Below are positions 1 through 14,500 of a stretch of DNA of 64,000 nt, piece after piece. The notes under the pieces are model-generated. The model ran no database searches. It saw nothing but the letters and a program-made list of their open reading frames with translations, and was not told the DNA's origin. Source of the DNA: Akebia trifoliata. Lineage: Eukaryota; Streptophyta; Magnoliopsida; Ranunculales; Lardizabalaceae. The stretch is taken from positions 44,005,560 through 44,069,559 of the forward strand of contig CM030711.1 in NCBI GenBank assembly GCA_017979445.1. Direction: 5' to 3'. Positions within the stretch are counted from its first letter, which is position 1. Every line of letters begins with the position of its first letter. Made by a program: the position numbers and the translations under genes.

Positions 1-611
1 GGACATGTTTCCCTTCCTAATGGATGATTCTTTCTTAGTATGGAATCTTTGAGGCATATTGTTTTTCTAGATATGCTTTAGATGATAGTACTAATTGTGA
101 CTAGTTTTCTTTCTTGATGGTTATTAAGTAGTATGGTTCTTGATTGGTTGCCTTTTTATCTAAATTAAATGAAGACTTCTGTTCATGAAGAATTTTGTGC
201 AAGCAATATATAAAGTAATCTATAAATTTTGGAACTCAATTCTGACCCAATTATTTCCCCAGTTGAAATTTAGAACTCAAGTATATATTCCTTTCATGAA
301 GGTGCGAACTTAGCTAAGTGTGGAGTTTGATCCCACGACCCGAGTTCAAAATACATTGACCCCACCTTCATGCTGACCAATAACCCTTATTTGCCTAGTA
401 AATAAAGTATATTCCTTTCATTAACAAACCTCCTTTATGATTCGATTCCCTCGCTGTTTATTGGAAACTGTTAAATAGTCTTGATTGTGCATCATTGAGT
501 TACTCAGTTGCATTTTATTACGGAATTTAAAATTTCCTTTTGCCTTGCCCATCTATCATTTCCTTCAGTTTGTAGTACTGGCATTTCATATTTTCTTACT
601 TTATGGTACAG
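1..611 (+). other. Upstream intron sequence of RRP5
   Basis: AT-rich sequence without a credible coding exon. The first supported RRP5 exon begins after an AG at 610-611, and the reading frame is already open there, so this stretch is most simply the preceding intron. A short GC-richer block at about 300-390 looks like a fragment of a dispersed repeat, but I cannot name its family. Confidence 0.5.
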
Positions 612-2546
612 ATTGCTAAGCTGCAAATGTCGGAGTCACAAAACTCTGATTTTAAATGGGTGGAAAAGTTTAATATTGGGAGTGTCATCGAGGGACAGAT
701 TCATGAGAAGAAAGAGTTTGGGGTTGTTCTTAGCTTTAAGGAGCATAACGATGTTTTTGGTTTTATTTCACATTATCAGTGTAAGGCCTTTTGTGTTTTG
801 TGGTATCATTTTAGTATTTCATTAAAAAATTCAGTCCTGGTATCATGTTTCTCGTGTTCCTTTTTTGATGAGGATGATATGATATATTTATTGCAGTAGG
901 TGGAACCAATGTGGAAACAGGCTCTGTTGTTCAGGCTATGGTTCTTGACATTGCTAAGACAGAACGCCTTGTGGATTTATCGCTCAAGCCAGAGTTGGTT
1001 ACTGGGGTGAACTTAGATGGTTCTAACCCTATTTTGAAGAAGGTTGTCATCAATTCATTTTTATTAACACCTTTGATAAATTTTTCTTGTAATCATTTTA
1101 ATAAACCATTCCGTCTTCTCTCATATTATTTCTTCTAGTAAAATGTTTCTGATAATCACCTTACCTTTAATACATCCTTTAATTTTTGCTCTTCACCCAT
1201 TTCTGTCTTTCACCCCCCTTTACTTTGTTTAGAGGGAGAAAACATAATTAACTGCACCTTGGGACAGATAAGTTCCATTCATGAGTTTGGTATATCATAA
1301 TGTTGCTTACACGCAATGTTATTATCTTATCTGGGTGTTGATGGATGCTTTATATATATATATATATATTTGGATTCTCTTTGGGCCTAACTAATATATA
1401 TATTTGTTCATTTTCAGAAACGCAAGAGAGACACATCAATGAACTTGGAGGTGCATCGGAGTGTAACAGCAATTGTGGAGATTGTCAAAGAGAACTACTT
1501 GGTAAGTATTCATTCTATCAGCTGCAGTTTTCTTATCCAATACAGAGCTTAATAGACTGAATCAAATCACTCTTCATAAACATTATATGTTTCAGAATTG
1601 ACATTATCTACCTAATCAGGTTCTTTCAATACCAGAGTTTAATCATACTATAGGATATGCATCAATAGCAGACTATAACACACAGAAGTTACCTCACAAA
1701 CTCTTCACGAACGGGCAAAGGTAGACTTCTTAGATTCTCTTTGAATTTTCTCTGTGCTTGATTTCCTTTTAGTCTGGTTAGAAAATGTATTCAGATGTTT
1801 ATATTATAATTCCCTATGGGAGATTTTGTGCCTGGCATCTTGGTTGCATGCATTTGTATGTTTTCTTTTCATGTATTATATAACAAGTCCGCATGCATCT
1901 TTTGTTCTATTTGATTGCTTTCTGGAATTATTGCTTTAACTTGGGTTCAGCATTTGAATTTTTTTTTACTTGGTGAAGTGTTGTTGCTACTGTTGAGGCT
2001 CTTCCAAGCCCTTCAACATCTGGAAGACTTCTGCTACTTCTTAAATCTCTAAGCGAGGTTGCAGAAACATCTAGTTCAAAAAGAGCCAAGAAAAAGTCTA
2101 ACTATAATGTGGGATCACTTGTTGAGGCAGAGGTAAAGTAGTTTTCTGTTTTCATATTTGGCAGCTAAAAAGTGTTTTAAGGTTTTAAACAAAATGGATG
2201 TTTACGAGTTGACATTTTGTCCAGATTACTGACATAAAGCCTCTCGAACTGCATTTGAAATTCGGTATTGGTTTTCGTGGGAGGGTTCATATAACAGAGG
2301 TGAACATTTTTTTATCATCTCATGGTTCTTTATTGATGAATATACTCATTTTTTCCTACTGGACCGTGATTTTACGTATACTATTCTATGAGTAGGCAAA
2401 TGATGATCAAATTGTGGAGGATCCATTCAATAAATTTAAAGTTGGGCAACTGCTCACTGCAAGGATTGTTGAAAAGCCTAATGAATCCAAAAAGAGCAGA
2501 AAAAACTACCTGTGGGAACTCTCTGTCAGATCGACAATGCTTTCAG
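612..2546 (+). CDS. RRP5: RRP5 exons 1-7: three S1 RNA-binding domains
   Basis: These seven compact exons encode the first 293 residues visible here. The first S1 repeat starts at [20 protein letters not shown] and runs into exon 2 ([14 protein letters not shown]). The second covers exons 3-5 ([15 protein letters not shown], then [12 protein letters not shown]). The third covers exons 5-7 ([18 protein letters not shown], then [15 protein letters not shown]). Each shows the S1 pattern of a G-x-V opening strand and a later V-G-x-x-V strand. A basic [10 protein letters not shown] patch lies between the second and third. Phases agree at every junction, for example cag-t joined to ta-ggt between exons 1 and 2. 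Confidence 0.9.
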
Positions 2547-5500
2547 GTAATGTAATATTTAAAAGCTCATCTTTTTTATTTTTATTTTAAATCTTCACTT
2601 TTTACCATTTTAGTTACCTCCTAAAGTTGTTAGATCTTATTACATCTTCATCTTGTAGAAAAATGATTTGCCCTTTCATCTTTCTGTTCTCATGTTCATG
2701 TAATGGGGTTAGGAAGACCTGGATCTATATCTTACCAATCATAAAATTTCAAAATCGGTTAACAATTTCTCCCATTTGCATCATTATCAAAGCCTTATCC
2801 CAAGGATTTGGGGTTGGCTAAACAAATCCTGTTAGTTTATTCCCTTTTGTCCAGAGTCACATCTTCTGTTATAGGATGGTAATATCTTCTTTCACTATCT
2901 CAATCAACGTTTTTCTTTAGTCTTTTTCTCTCTCTCTTTTAGAACCTTCAAATTGAATATGTCTTCTAATTATGGCTGTAATCAGCCCTCATTGAACATG
3001 CCCAGACCATCTCTATTGCATTCTCCCTAATAAAAAGCTCAACAAGTATAATTGGAGTGCTAAAGGAGGCCAAAAAATCAGTTGCTTTATTGGTTTCTCT
3101 ATAAACATGGAATATGAGGAAGTCATCAATATCATTCTTTAGGTGAATGGCACTGACAATTCTTCTTGCTGACTGATGGATCAGTCTGACCTGTTACATT
3201 AATCACAACCAGCTTCGAGTCTGAAGTTATAATGAGCTTTTTGATATTGGAGTTGATTGCTAAGTCCATTTAAGGTCGTAACATTTTTCAAATATGAGAA
3301 CACTTCCTTTAATAAAAAAAGAAGCTTAATGTAAGGAAGGAATCTTCTTAGTGGTCAAAATAATACAACAAGCTTTCTGATAGGAACTCAACATCCAGAA
3401 CACACTCCCAAAACTCACATTAGCCACAAGTAAAAAATACCCCTGTATGTCTTAGTAGGATTCTCAAACATTGGATAATCCCTCTTGAATACAAAATTCT
3501 TAAAAAGACTTTTAAAAAAAAAAATTCTAGATGTTACGACCTTAAATTCTAAGACGCATCCCACGATTAAGTGTTGGAATTTGAAGGTGTGAGATACTTC
3601 CCACACGATGAAAAACACATATAATACAACGGTTTCTGATAATAATTCAGTATACTGCAGTGGAAGCATAACGAAATATGATACATAAACAAATCAAGGG
3701 CTCTATCTCACAACTTCCTCTATTTATATACATAATAGAAAGAAATATTGACATATACTGCCATATATATATGCGTGTGTGTATATATATACTAACCTTC
3801 TCTCTCTACATAAATCGATGTACTTACCTACTAATGTTTACAACACACAAACTTACTGTTTGATAACTAGATACTGCAACAATCTTCAAGCTTATCATTG
3901 ATCACAAGAATATCCTAAAACTTAGATGATTGGTAGGGTGGGTAATGGGAGTTACCTAACAGAAATCTCACAATTCTATAAAGAAAATCACAGAAAGCTG
4001 ATCATCAAAGCATTTCTAATCCAGAACACAAATCAAGTCAACGGTCAAGGGTTCCGATGGAAAATTTTCACTTATTTGGGCTAGATTTATCGTTTTATTG
4101 TTTGTGATTATTTTAGATTTGTTATTTGTTTACTTTTCTGTTTTAGGGATTTAATTTTATGTTTTTTGGACTTAATTTAATATTTTATTAGCCCATGGTC
4201 TCAGTATAATATTTTGGGGCAGTTTAATAATTTTACTTTGTCTTTTATTTATATTTATTAGGGTTAGAAAATTAGGAGAGAGAAATTTACGAAAATTAGG
4301 TTGTTTATCTGGTGTTTTAGTTTGATTAGGATTCTTAGATTTATTTATTTTTATATAGATTGTATTATGGTTTTTTTAATAATGAATAATGAAGATTTTG
4401 ATGAATAAAGAATGATTTTTTTTCATGGAGTGAAGTGAGTTCTTCACCATTCTTGGTGTGATTCCCAGGTTTTATCTTTCTATCTATTTTTTTTTTCTTC
4501 TAATCTTTATTTTTCTTTTCTATTCTTTTGTTTTTCTTGATTTTTTTTTTTTTTAATTTATTGTTCTTGATTCTTAATTTTTGAAACCCCATTCTTAATT
4601 CTTGATCTTTGAAATCCCTTTCTTGATGCTTGATTCTTGAAACTTACAAATCCCCACCCTTAATTCTTTCCCCATTTTCTTTAACCCTTATTTCATTAAT
4701 CTCTTGTTCAAATCTTTAACCATCAACCCTTTCCTTATCTTACAAACTTTTAACCCTTTTCTCTATCTTACAATAATTGAAATAAAAATTTCATTTTACC
4801 TTTTGGGTTTACCCTATCCAAACCCAAATCACAAACTTAATCTCAAATCCTTAATACTTACCCAGAATCCTAAACCAAATTCCTAATACCCCATAATTTC
4901 TTTTCTCCGCTCACCGTCCTGCATCAATTTCTCTCATCAGACTTACACGACATAAGCAGAAACATAACACACTTCTCCTAGATACTCACACTGCATACTC
5001 ACTCAACTAAGAATCACGTTCTTAGTTCCATGAAACTAGCGATTAAACCTCCAATGTGACTTTAGAACAAACCAACCAAAAAATGTCTTTGAAATTTTTT
5101 TTCATCATTCCAAAACTTGAAATTTCTTTTATTTAAATAATAAAACCATATTTGAAATCACTGTAAACATTTCGAACATCAAATATCTAGTTTTTATAAA
5201 ACAGCTCTATTGTAGGGTTAGTTGAAATCGTAGAAAACCTGTTTTAATTTTCAATATTTTTATCTGAAATTATTTCAAAAATCCCTTTTTCATATGCATG
5301 AATTCAATTAAAATACATAATTCAACATATTTTGAAATAATTTTCTTTTATTTGAAAACTGAAACAATATTTTTTTTTTTGATAAGTAAAAACTAAAATT
5401 AAAACAATCTAACTAGAAATCTATTACTAAAACTCAGAAATCATAATTTTCCTACCTATTTGGACTTCATTCTTAGCTTTTGAATTGAAGATGGTTGAAT

Positions 5501-8500
5501 TGTAATGAAGGTTGGACTTCAAAACTTGGTTCAATACTTAACTTTCTAGGTTCAAGTCGAAGCACTCAATGATCTGAATCTTTTCTCTAACTGGTCTGGT
5601 TCTTCATTCACTTTATAACAAGATCAAAACCTAAGTTAAAGGTCAAGGGAGAAATAAGCTTTAGATTCAGCTTCTCTGGGATGATGGATTTAAAAGAAAA
5701 TGTTAATGAATTGGTTCTTTATATTTTTCTTTTAGAATTTCATTTAGACCTACAAAACGGGTTCACCATAAACTATGTTTCTCAGATGTTCTAAACCTAA
5801 TGCAAGTCCTTTCATTTGAAAAACTCTCCTATCAGAATTTTCTATTTGATCAGACATTATATTTGAGTTTTATTCCTTAATTTTCGAACTATTTTTTCTC
5901 GAACTTTGTAATTTTTTTTAAAACCTATTAACAAGTTTTCCTTGATCCCCAGAATTTTGATATCATGTAGATACTTCTCCTTCCCCTTGAATATTAGAGC
6001 TGCTCTTTCCAAATACCTACATGCGGCAAATGGAAGCTTTCTCCACAAAACCCTACCTCTATTATTAAAAGCATGAAAAGTCCAACTACAGAAATAGACC
6101 AATCACCTACAAAATCTAGGGTCCAACATATTCGAAATGGAAAAGAAAGTGGACCATATCAACATGGCAACATCTTCTCCATTTTCCTGACACTTGCAAC
6201 AAAACTTAATGATAATAATTCTACCGTCAATGAGAGGGTCAATAGTGAGGAATTTATTCATGGAAGAACACCAGACAAAGTATGATAGTTTTTGAGGGAA
6301 TTTTAAACTCAGTCCCAGATCGTTGGGGCCAAGGAAAAATCTAGAAATACCAACAGAAAGCCTAGAATACATGGATTTGATAAAAAACACACCGTTGTAA
6401 TTCCTTTACTAAACTCTCTTGTCACCATTTTCCTTGGAGATAGGATCAAATGCTATGGTACTAATTGACATATAGATAGATTCCATTTCCAATCACTTAG
6501 GTTTCTTCTAAGACCCTGATTCAGAGAAATTTCTTCCCCAAATCCTGACACAGATTTAGATTGGCTGCTCCATTTTTTTTACATGAAATAAAGGTTTATT
6601 TTGTCACTGCAACTTATTGCAAATGTTCACTTCTCTATTCAATTGCTTTATTTCTGTAATGCCTGTTCTTTCAATGTCCTATATTTGCATTCTATCACCT
6701 GATTGCCTTTTCCCCCTTCATGATGAAGTTGTTTGCATCTTTTGATATGTTATCCTCCTAGAACATATTTTATTCTTTAGTTCTGATTTATTACAATGCT
6801 TATCCAGGATCCAAAGAAGATGTGGATAGGCTTATGACTGAAGATTCAAATTTTGCAACTGGACAAAGCGTCACTGGATATGTTGTTAAGGTGGATAATG
6901 ATTGGGTCTGGTTAACAGTTTCTCGGCATGTAAAGGCCAAGTTATTTCTTCTTGATAGTTCATGCGAACCCAATGAACTTAACGAGTTCCAGAAGCGATT
7001 TTTAGTGGGGAAAGCTGTTACTGGTCAAATTCTAAAATATGACAAAGCAAAAACGCTGTTACGGTTGATTTTATGCCCATTGTCTTTGCTCACTAAAAGG
7101 ACACCTGACAATGATAAGTTAAAGATAGATGATTCAGGCAGTAAAAGTACAATTTCAATTGACAATGTCAGTGAGCACATACGTGAAGGTGATGTTCTTG
7201 GTGGCAGAATTACAAAAATATTTCCAGGTATCAGTGGGTTGCTTGTGCAAATCGGACCTCATCTGTACGGGAAGGTTCATTTTACTGAACTTACAGATAA
7301 GTTTGTACCTAATCCACTGGCTGAATATCAGGAAGGGCAGTTTGTCAAATGTAAGGTCCTTGAAATTAGTCGTTCTGTCAAGGGTAATGTGCTTTTTGAT
7401 TTGTCATTCCGTGGTTTTGTGGGAGTTGGTCAGACTACAAACTCTTTAGGAGTTGATACAGACCTGTAAGTGGTCCACCTTTACCAATTTATATTTTAAC
7501 ATTCAATTATTATTACCATTTTTTTTTCTTGTTTGAAAGGTGTTTATATTAGGGATTCATATTATCCAGTCATTATTCTATCTGAAAATATCAATCTAAC
7601 TTGATATCACAAATACTGGGGTTTCCAGATATCATCTATTGAATACTTCTTATCATTGGACTTTGTGCATCATTCTGTTCTCGCACAGCATGTTGGTGGT
7701 GCTCATTTCATCACTCCAAATTAAATTTTGTTGCACAACATTATACCAAATTTTTTGTTAATATAATCATTTTAATGGTCAGCATGGTAACTGTAAAGAA
7801 ATAGTTAGTGGTTATCGTCTCTCCTGAAATATCCTTTTTTTTGTTAATTGTTTTGGTTAGTGTTACTTTATATGAAAGCTCAATATTTCCAACTGTTAGG
7901 AGCAGAACATAATTTCTGTGATTTCTGCATAGCATTTTATCCAAATCTTGCGAAATGCATTAACTTCTCCTTCCACCCTCATATATTCATTCAGTGAGGC
8001 ATGTGTCTTTCTTTGTATGAGCATGTCTTTCAGTTATGGAACAGTCCGAACTAACTGCCTTTTGACGTCAATAAGTCCATTTATACGTGGTCTTGGCTAC
8101 TGTTCGAGCAGTTTGTTGGGTGTGTTTGGAATCTTGATATGTTCCTGCAAATGCTTGGGAATCCAACTTACAGTATTACTAGCCAAAATTGATTTGTCAA
8201 GTTGGCTTGTCTGCGTGAATAAATAATTCAGCAGTTTCAATGAAGGAAAGAAATCTGCTTTTCATATGGAGTATCATACTGATAAGTTACGGTAATGAGA
8301 TGGTACTCCCTTTGTGATTTTTATTTTCTAACTAAAATATTATAGGTGTTTGTATGCGGAACTCGTATAGGATTTACTTAGATCCTTGGTGGCTAGATGA
8401 TAGGACAAATAAAGACAAGGTAAGGCACATGCTTAATTTCTTTGCCTTGCAACTTGTGAGTCATGAGGTTATTGCACACCACTAACCCTGTTATTAGGTT

Positions 8501-11500
8501 TTCTATAATGAACTGATGAATTAATTCAAATGAACTCGTGGCAGGAAGCATTTATTCTTAAAAGTTCTAAGCTCATTATTGCAATGCCAAGTATTTAGCA
8601 TATGCCTTTCCTTGTTAGTTGTGTCGAAGTTTTGAAATCACAAGCGCAACTAAGACGCATATGTCTTAGGAGAAAAACTAAGACGATCTCAAGTGCAGCA
8701 TTTCAAGGCATTCCAACATCCCGAAACATTCAATGTTTTAGTTATTTCACTCTGGTCTGTTCCACTAAAACAATTTGGAACTTGAATGCATTCATGATAT
8801 GTATTTGTTAATCCTCACTTGATATATCGAGTTAAAATCTGCCATGTATTGTTTTGTTTTTTGTTTTTAATAGGAGATGCATGTTTTGTTTCCAGTGATC
8901 TTGCTAGGTGGATATTCATTACCACCTTTTGCCCTATGAAAATAGTATAATTTTCTCAAGTATTTTACTTGATGACTTGTAGGGGTTTTCTTGGCAAGCG
9001 AGTTGAAAAGATTGAGGATCTTCGTCCAAATATGATTGTACAGGTACGTAATAGCTCAATGTCCCCCACCCCCCGTTTTTTTTTTCTTTTCTATTTCTAG
9101 TTATTAAAGTGACATTGGTGAGTTTGCTTTTTTTGTGCCAAATATGTGATTATAAGCCATGGCGTTCACCATTCAGTTTGATGGTTTTTATGAGCTTTTC
9201 TAGTGACAGGATGGTGCATCCTTTTCATGATAATATCTGTAGAGGTGATTTTCTGATTACCTTTGACAACTCAACTTCGACGTTCCGTTGTATGTTCCCT
9301 TATGTTCTGATCCACCAATGGTGACACCGGTGTGGTGCTTGCCAAAACTCTCCGACGCTCAAATTAGTTCTTAGGAAAAGGAAATAAGCTCTCAAACTCT
9401 CACAAAAATGGTTGACCTCTTTCCCTTGGGTCTCTTCTATTTATTATGTTCCCCAGAGATCTTCCCGGAATAGAAGACTATTCATGATCCCTGATCTTCA
9501 TGGATCTACTCTCCTCTTTAAACAGAGTAGGGTGGGTACTCTACCCTGCCCTTCGTCTGTGCTGGATAGACTTAGGTACCACTCTGAGTAGAGTAGGAAT
9601 AACCTGCCCAGTATAATTACTCTACCCATATCTGGACACATTTAGGGTTCTGATGCGCTTATAGTTTTTAGCCTTTACAATTACCCCCTCTCGAGATGGC
9701 GCTTATCTTAGCCGTCGTCTCAAGAAACGGTACCTCTTCGAAACGAACCTCATTTAATGGCACTCACGCTCAAAAGATCTCATTATTGCGTTGCTTCGTT
9801 TCAAATTCAATCCAAATGATGAATCGTCGTTTTGAATTTCAAACGATGTGATCTCTTGAATTCCAACTAATCCTATGCCGCCACACGTCCCACTAAGTCG
9901 CCCTCTGCTTTCAATGGCCGTTGGTTATAAATTGATGGACTAAGGGATCTGGCTATCTTTTTTTATCTGTCTTCTTTCTTGCGGCATTAGAACTCTGAAG
10001 CAAAAGGCCTTAACTCTTTGCAACTCAATCTTTCTTCCTTGAGGTAAAGGCTAACACTGTTGCCACCCTTTGTAAGAACTATTCCATCCCTAAAAATGTC
10101 AAAATTAGGGCTTGTGTAGATTTTAGCAATCGTTGCGTTGGGGAGATCATGGTTTACGTAGGCCAGATTGTTGTTGGTTTGCGTTTTCCACAATTTCATT
10201 TCCTCAAGGAGTTTCTAATTCGGATCAACAAGGGTCTTGGCCAAATGTCTGGTAACTTTTATAGCCTTGTGGGAGTTGTGGAGAGAATGGGTGTCTCCCC
10301 TTGCTAATTTCTTTCTAAATACAACCTTAAGTCCATTTCTCGTTGGATTGGATGTTATTCCATGTCTTCTAAACTTGGGGGTAATGTTTTGGTAACCCTC
10401 TCTAGTTCTGACAAAGCATGGTATGTAGACCCCTTATTCATCTCTGGGGAGTGGGTGTTTGGGGCTGGTGTAGCATAGGAAGGGTTTCAGGTTCCTGAAA
10501 CCTTCCAAGATAAAGTCTTCCACCTTTTCTTGAAGAATTGTGCTCGGATTTAGGCTATATCGACTTCTCTTTTGGTGTTATAGAGGTTTCTGCTCTTACT
10601 AATGCCGAGACCAGAAAGGTACACCGGGACGAGGGGAAAATCAAAAAGAACCGCAAGAAGAGGAAAACTGAGAAAGCAACTTGGTTTCAAGAGTCTGTTC
10701 TTTTTGCTCGTCTTGCTGAGTAGGACTCTGATTGCTCTGCCATGCCATCTGATGCCTTTTCAGATCCAGCCTTGTCTGCTGACTCTCCTACCCCCATTCA
10801 ATCTCTTTCCCCAGCTCGTTCTCCTAGTCCCCAAGCGATGTCACCCCATCTTTTCCTCCACTTGCCTCGAGTGGGTACAATTTCTTTCCTTCTGTCAAAT
10901 CCCAAAGCGAAGTCACCCCTTCTTCCCCACTCGCGTCAAGCGAGTACAATTTCTTCCCCTCCACCAAATTCCAATCCTCTTCCTCTTGTCACCATGAACA
11001 TTAATCTATAAGATTTCGCCATTACCAACACTCCTCCAACTCAGCCCACCTTTGGGGTGTTTGTGCATAGCATGAAGAAGCGTCCTCGCTCCGTTGAGGT
11101 TTTACCCCCAGAACAGGACACTTCCTATACTCATCTTGAGGGCACTCCCGCAATTAGGGAGAAAACTATCCCAACTGAGCCTATCCTTTTTCTTGGCTCG
11201 GTTGAAGATAAAGTGGCAACTCAACCTACTGAGCAGGCTGGCGTTTTTGCTACCCAACCAAAGAAAAAAAATAAAAGGAGGGGCAACCCTGAAGGGTTTT
11301 TAGCTCTCCATGACGAGGCGACATGTCTCCCCATTAGACTTATCATTTGTGACTTCAAGACTCCATTGAAGCACTTGGACTATCGTTGGTCCGGCCGACA
11401 TGGGGGCAACTTGAATGGGCTTTTCGTCCCCGCTTCCCTCTTGAGTCAGGGATGATAGCCAACGACGCAACTATCCTCTGAGATCCTCAGGCCATTGCCT

Positions 11501-14500
11501 CCCTGCTCTCCAGCGTGATCCTTCCCAAGGATATGTAGTCGATGGAGCAGGTTTGCCCTGAGGTGCTCCTTGCCAAGCCTAACCATGGACTTTACCAAGT
11601 ATCTTCTCATCAAAGAAATTCTCTTTCAATTCCATTCTTCTTATAGTGGTTTTCACATCACTTTAGTTGTGCAGGCCCTTGTCCCTGGAGCTGCAACAAT
11701 CCTCAAGTTGCAACAAGCTTTGATCAAGCAGGCCTCTGCTGCTCGATTATATGAGAAGGTGGGGGTGCTTCTCTTTACTACTTAGGCCGCTGAGTTTCAA
11801 GCTACCGAGCTTCAAGACGTCAACAAGCAACTTTTGGATCGCTTGGAAGTCTTAACGACTAAACACTCCCACCTAGAGGCCAAGTATATGGGGGGGGGGG
11901 GGGGGGGTAGAGCCTAAAAACCTTGAGTTGAAGGAGCGCATTCTCCGAAGGGATGCTGAGCTGAAGGATTGCCAAGAGGACCTCACAGCCCTTTTTGGTT
12001 GACATGCTGCTCTTCAAACGGAGCAGGAGGAGAAGGTTAGCCGTGCTGTTGAGCAGGCCCAGAGTGAGCAGATCACTGAGGACACCAAGCATATCATGAA
12101 ACTCCTGTCCAAGCTGAGGGCGGAGTATACCTTGATCCGGGATGATGCTAAGACGACTGGCTACCAGGAAGGCTTCCGTGGTGCTAAGGAACAAAATGAT
12201 GTGGTGTCATCTTCAGAGGTGGAGGAAGCAATACTTACACCTTTTAGTGACCCTATCCAAGCGGCTAAGTGGAATGCCTACACCTCTGGGATTCTCCTGC
12301 CTTTTGCTTCTATTGGACCAGTTGACCAACCTACTGGTGGTATTGAAGTGGTTGAGGTGGGCCATGAGTCCCCTTCTGCTGTTGATGGATCAACCTCGTC
12401 TGTTCTGGTGACCGATCCGCCCGTTCTGCCCTTTAGCCAAGTTCTTGTCTAGGCTGGTTCTTCTGCTTAACCAAATTCAACTCAGCTCCCTCATGATTCT
12501 ACTCTGCCTTCCCCTTCTGTCCAGCAAAACGAAGAATAATTTTTTTTATTATTTCTATGTACTTTCTATGCTCATACTTGTGCCTTTTTTGTAATCTCTT
12601 TTCAGGAATGAAAATTTGATCTTTTCTTTTACACAACAATCTGCACAGTAGTCTATGTCCTTTCATCTCCGCCTAGTATTTGTTTTGCTCTTAGTAGGCA
12701 AAACCAATACTTAGAGAATCTTTCACTCCCCCCAGTGTCTGTTATGCTCACTGTGGACAAAGCAGACATTGGGATGATTATCTTTAGGTGAGCCCAAGAA
12801 AAACATAATTCTGTGCTTTGCTTCTCAAGGCTAAGCTAAGTCACGAAGAGCCTGACCTATAAGATGTTCTAATTTTGTGTTCTGCCATTTAGGATAGAGT
12901 TAGGTCACAAGGACCCTGACCCACAAGGGGGTTCAACTCTCTTCTAAGTACTAGATCTCCCACTTGGAATTTTCTTTCCCATACCCTTTTGCTGTAATAC
13001 TTCTCTAATCTTTTGTGATAGGTTTTCGACCTTATTCCTGTATCTTTTCTTTTCTCATCCAGTAGCTCCATAACCAGTTGCCGGTTATTCTGCCCTGTCG
13101 AGATCAAGTGCGTCATGGTTGTGGGGAAGCCATCTTCTGTAGGGATGACTACTTCTATCCCGTATGCTATAAATGAAAAAAATTGGATCACTTATGGATT
13201 CGTTGAGAATGATTCTGATCTAGTTGATTGCCTATTAGAAGTAGAAGGCCACATTACCTCGTGTAGAGCAGAAGTCCATTTCCCTTTGGCTTCATTAAGT
13301 CTCTTTTTTAGTATGTCGATTAGAACCTTATTTGTTACCTTTGCTTGCCCGTTCCCTTGAGGGTACTACGAAGTGGTGAAGGTCTGTTTGATCCCATGCT
13401 CTAAGAACGCCTTGGTCTGTCTCCCTGAAAACTGTTTCCCATTGTCGGATACGATTGTGTGAGGTACCCCAAGTCTACATACGATATGCTCCCAGATGAA
13501 CTTCTTTACTTCTTGTTGTCTAATCTGAGCTAAAGGAGTTGCTTTAGCTTGTGAAGTGATCTGTTGCCACTAGGAGGATGATCAAGTTTTTTGGAGCTCG
13601 TCCCACTAGGTCCATCCCTCATTGAGCAAATGGCCAAGGGCTTAGTATCAAATTCAACTGCACAACTAGTTGATGAATTAGCCGAGCATGTCTCTGACAT
13701 TTATCACATTTTTTCACATATTTGAGGGCATCTTTCTGAATGTAAGGTCAAAAGTACCCTTGGGAAAGTACCTTGTGTGTGGGCTCTCCTTCTCGAGTGG
13801 TTCCTACAGTTTCCTTCGTGAATTTCTTTTAGAACCTGCTCTACTTCTTTAGAGCTCAAGCACTTAAGTAGTGGCCCCCAATATGATTTCCTGTAGAGCT
13901 GGTATCTGAGCATTGTGTACTTCATGGCTTTTACTTTGACTTGCATAGCTTCTTGTGCTACGTTCGACAACTACCCTGTCTTCAAGAAAACGACTAGCAG
14001 ATCCATCCAACTTGGATCCCTTTTCGACATTACTAATGTAGTTTCGTCTCGCTCTTCGATAGCTGGCTTTTCTTGAAAATCGAGTGAAAGTTCTATCTTC
14101 TCAGTAGTTGTCAGCATCGAGGCTACATATGCCAGAGCGTCTGTATGCCTATTGTTTGTTCGAGGATTATGTATTACTTTGATCTGTTCTACTTTGCTCA
14201 GTTGATCTCTGACCTTATTTAAATATAGTTGCATTCTTTCGTCTCTTGCCTCGAATCTCCCATTCACATGATTGACGAAAAGCTGGGAATCACTATAGGC
14301 GGTGGCTTGCTACACCCCTAGTTCAATTAGCATTGCAATGCCGATCAACATTGCTTCATACTCGTCTTTGTTATTCGAGGCCTGATACCCTAGTCTCACC
14401 ATTTTTTCAATCCTTGTATTTTCTAGGGTAATCAACACCGCTCCTACTTTCGGAATTTGATGATCCATCCACGAACAACTTCCAGCCAAGTTCTAGTTCC

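Larger units (their letters stand above)
2547..6807 (+). other. RRP5 intron 7 (4.26 kb), transposon-rich
   Basis: The intron lies between a phase-1 donor after 2546 and the acceptor AG at 6806-6807. It holds minus-strand LINE remnants at about 2950-3300 and 5370-6560, and one copy of a dispersed repeat at about 3990-4945 whose reversed copy sits in intron 9. The stretch 3300-3980 is AT-rich with TA and TG repeats around 3770-3800, and I see no gene in it. Confidence 0.7.

Noticed and set aside
8500..8600. Intronic C/D-box snoRNA in RRP5 intron 8
   Set aside because: A TGATGA word is present, but no matching CTGA box D at a suitable distance with a terminal stem.
9109..9324. Short plus-strand ORF at the gypsy LTR
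   Set aside because: It spans the LTR border and target duplication, so it is chance coding.
12096..12452. Plus-strand ORF of 118 codons as a separate host gene
   Set aside because: It lies within the Tat element and continues the aORF coiled-coil frame.
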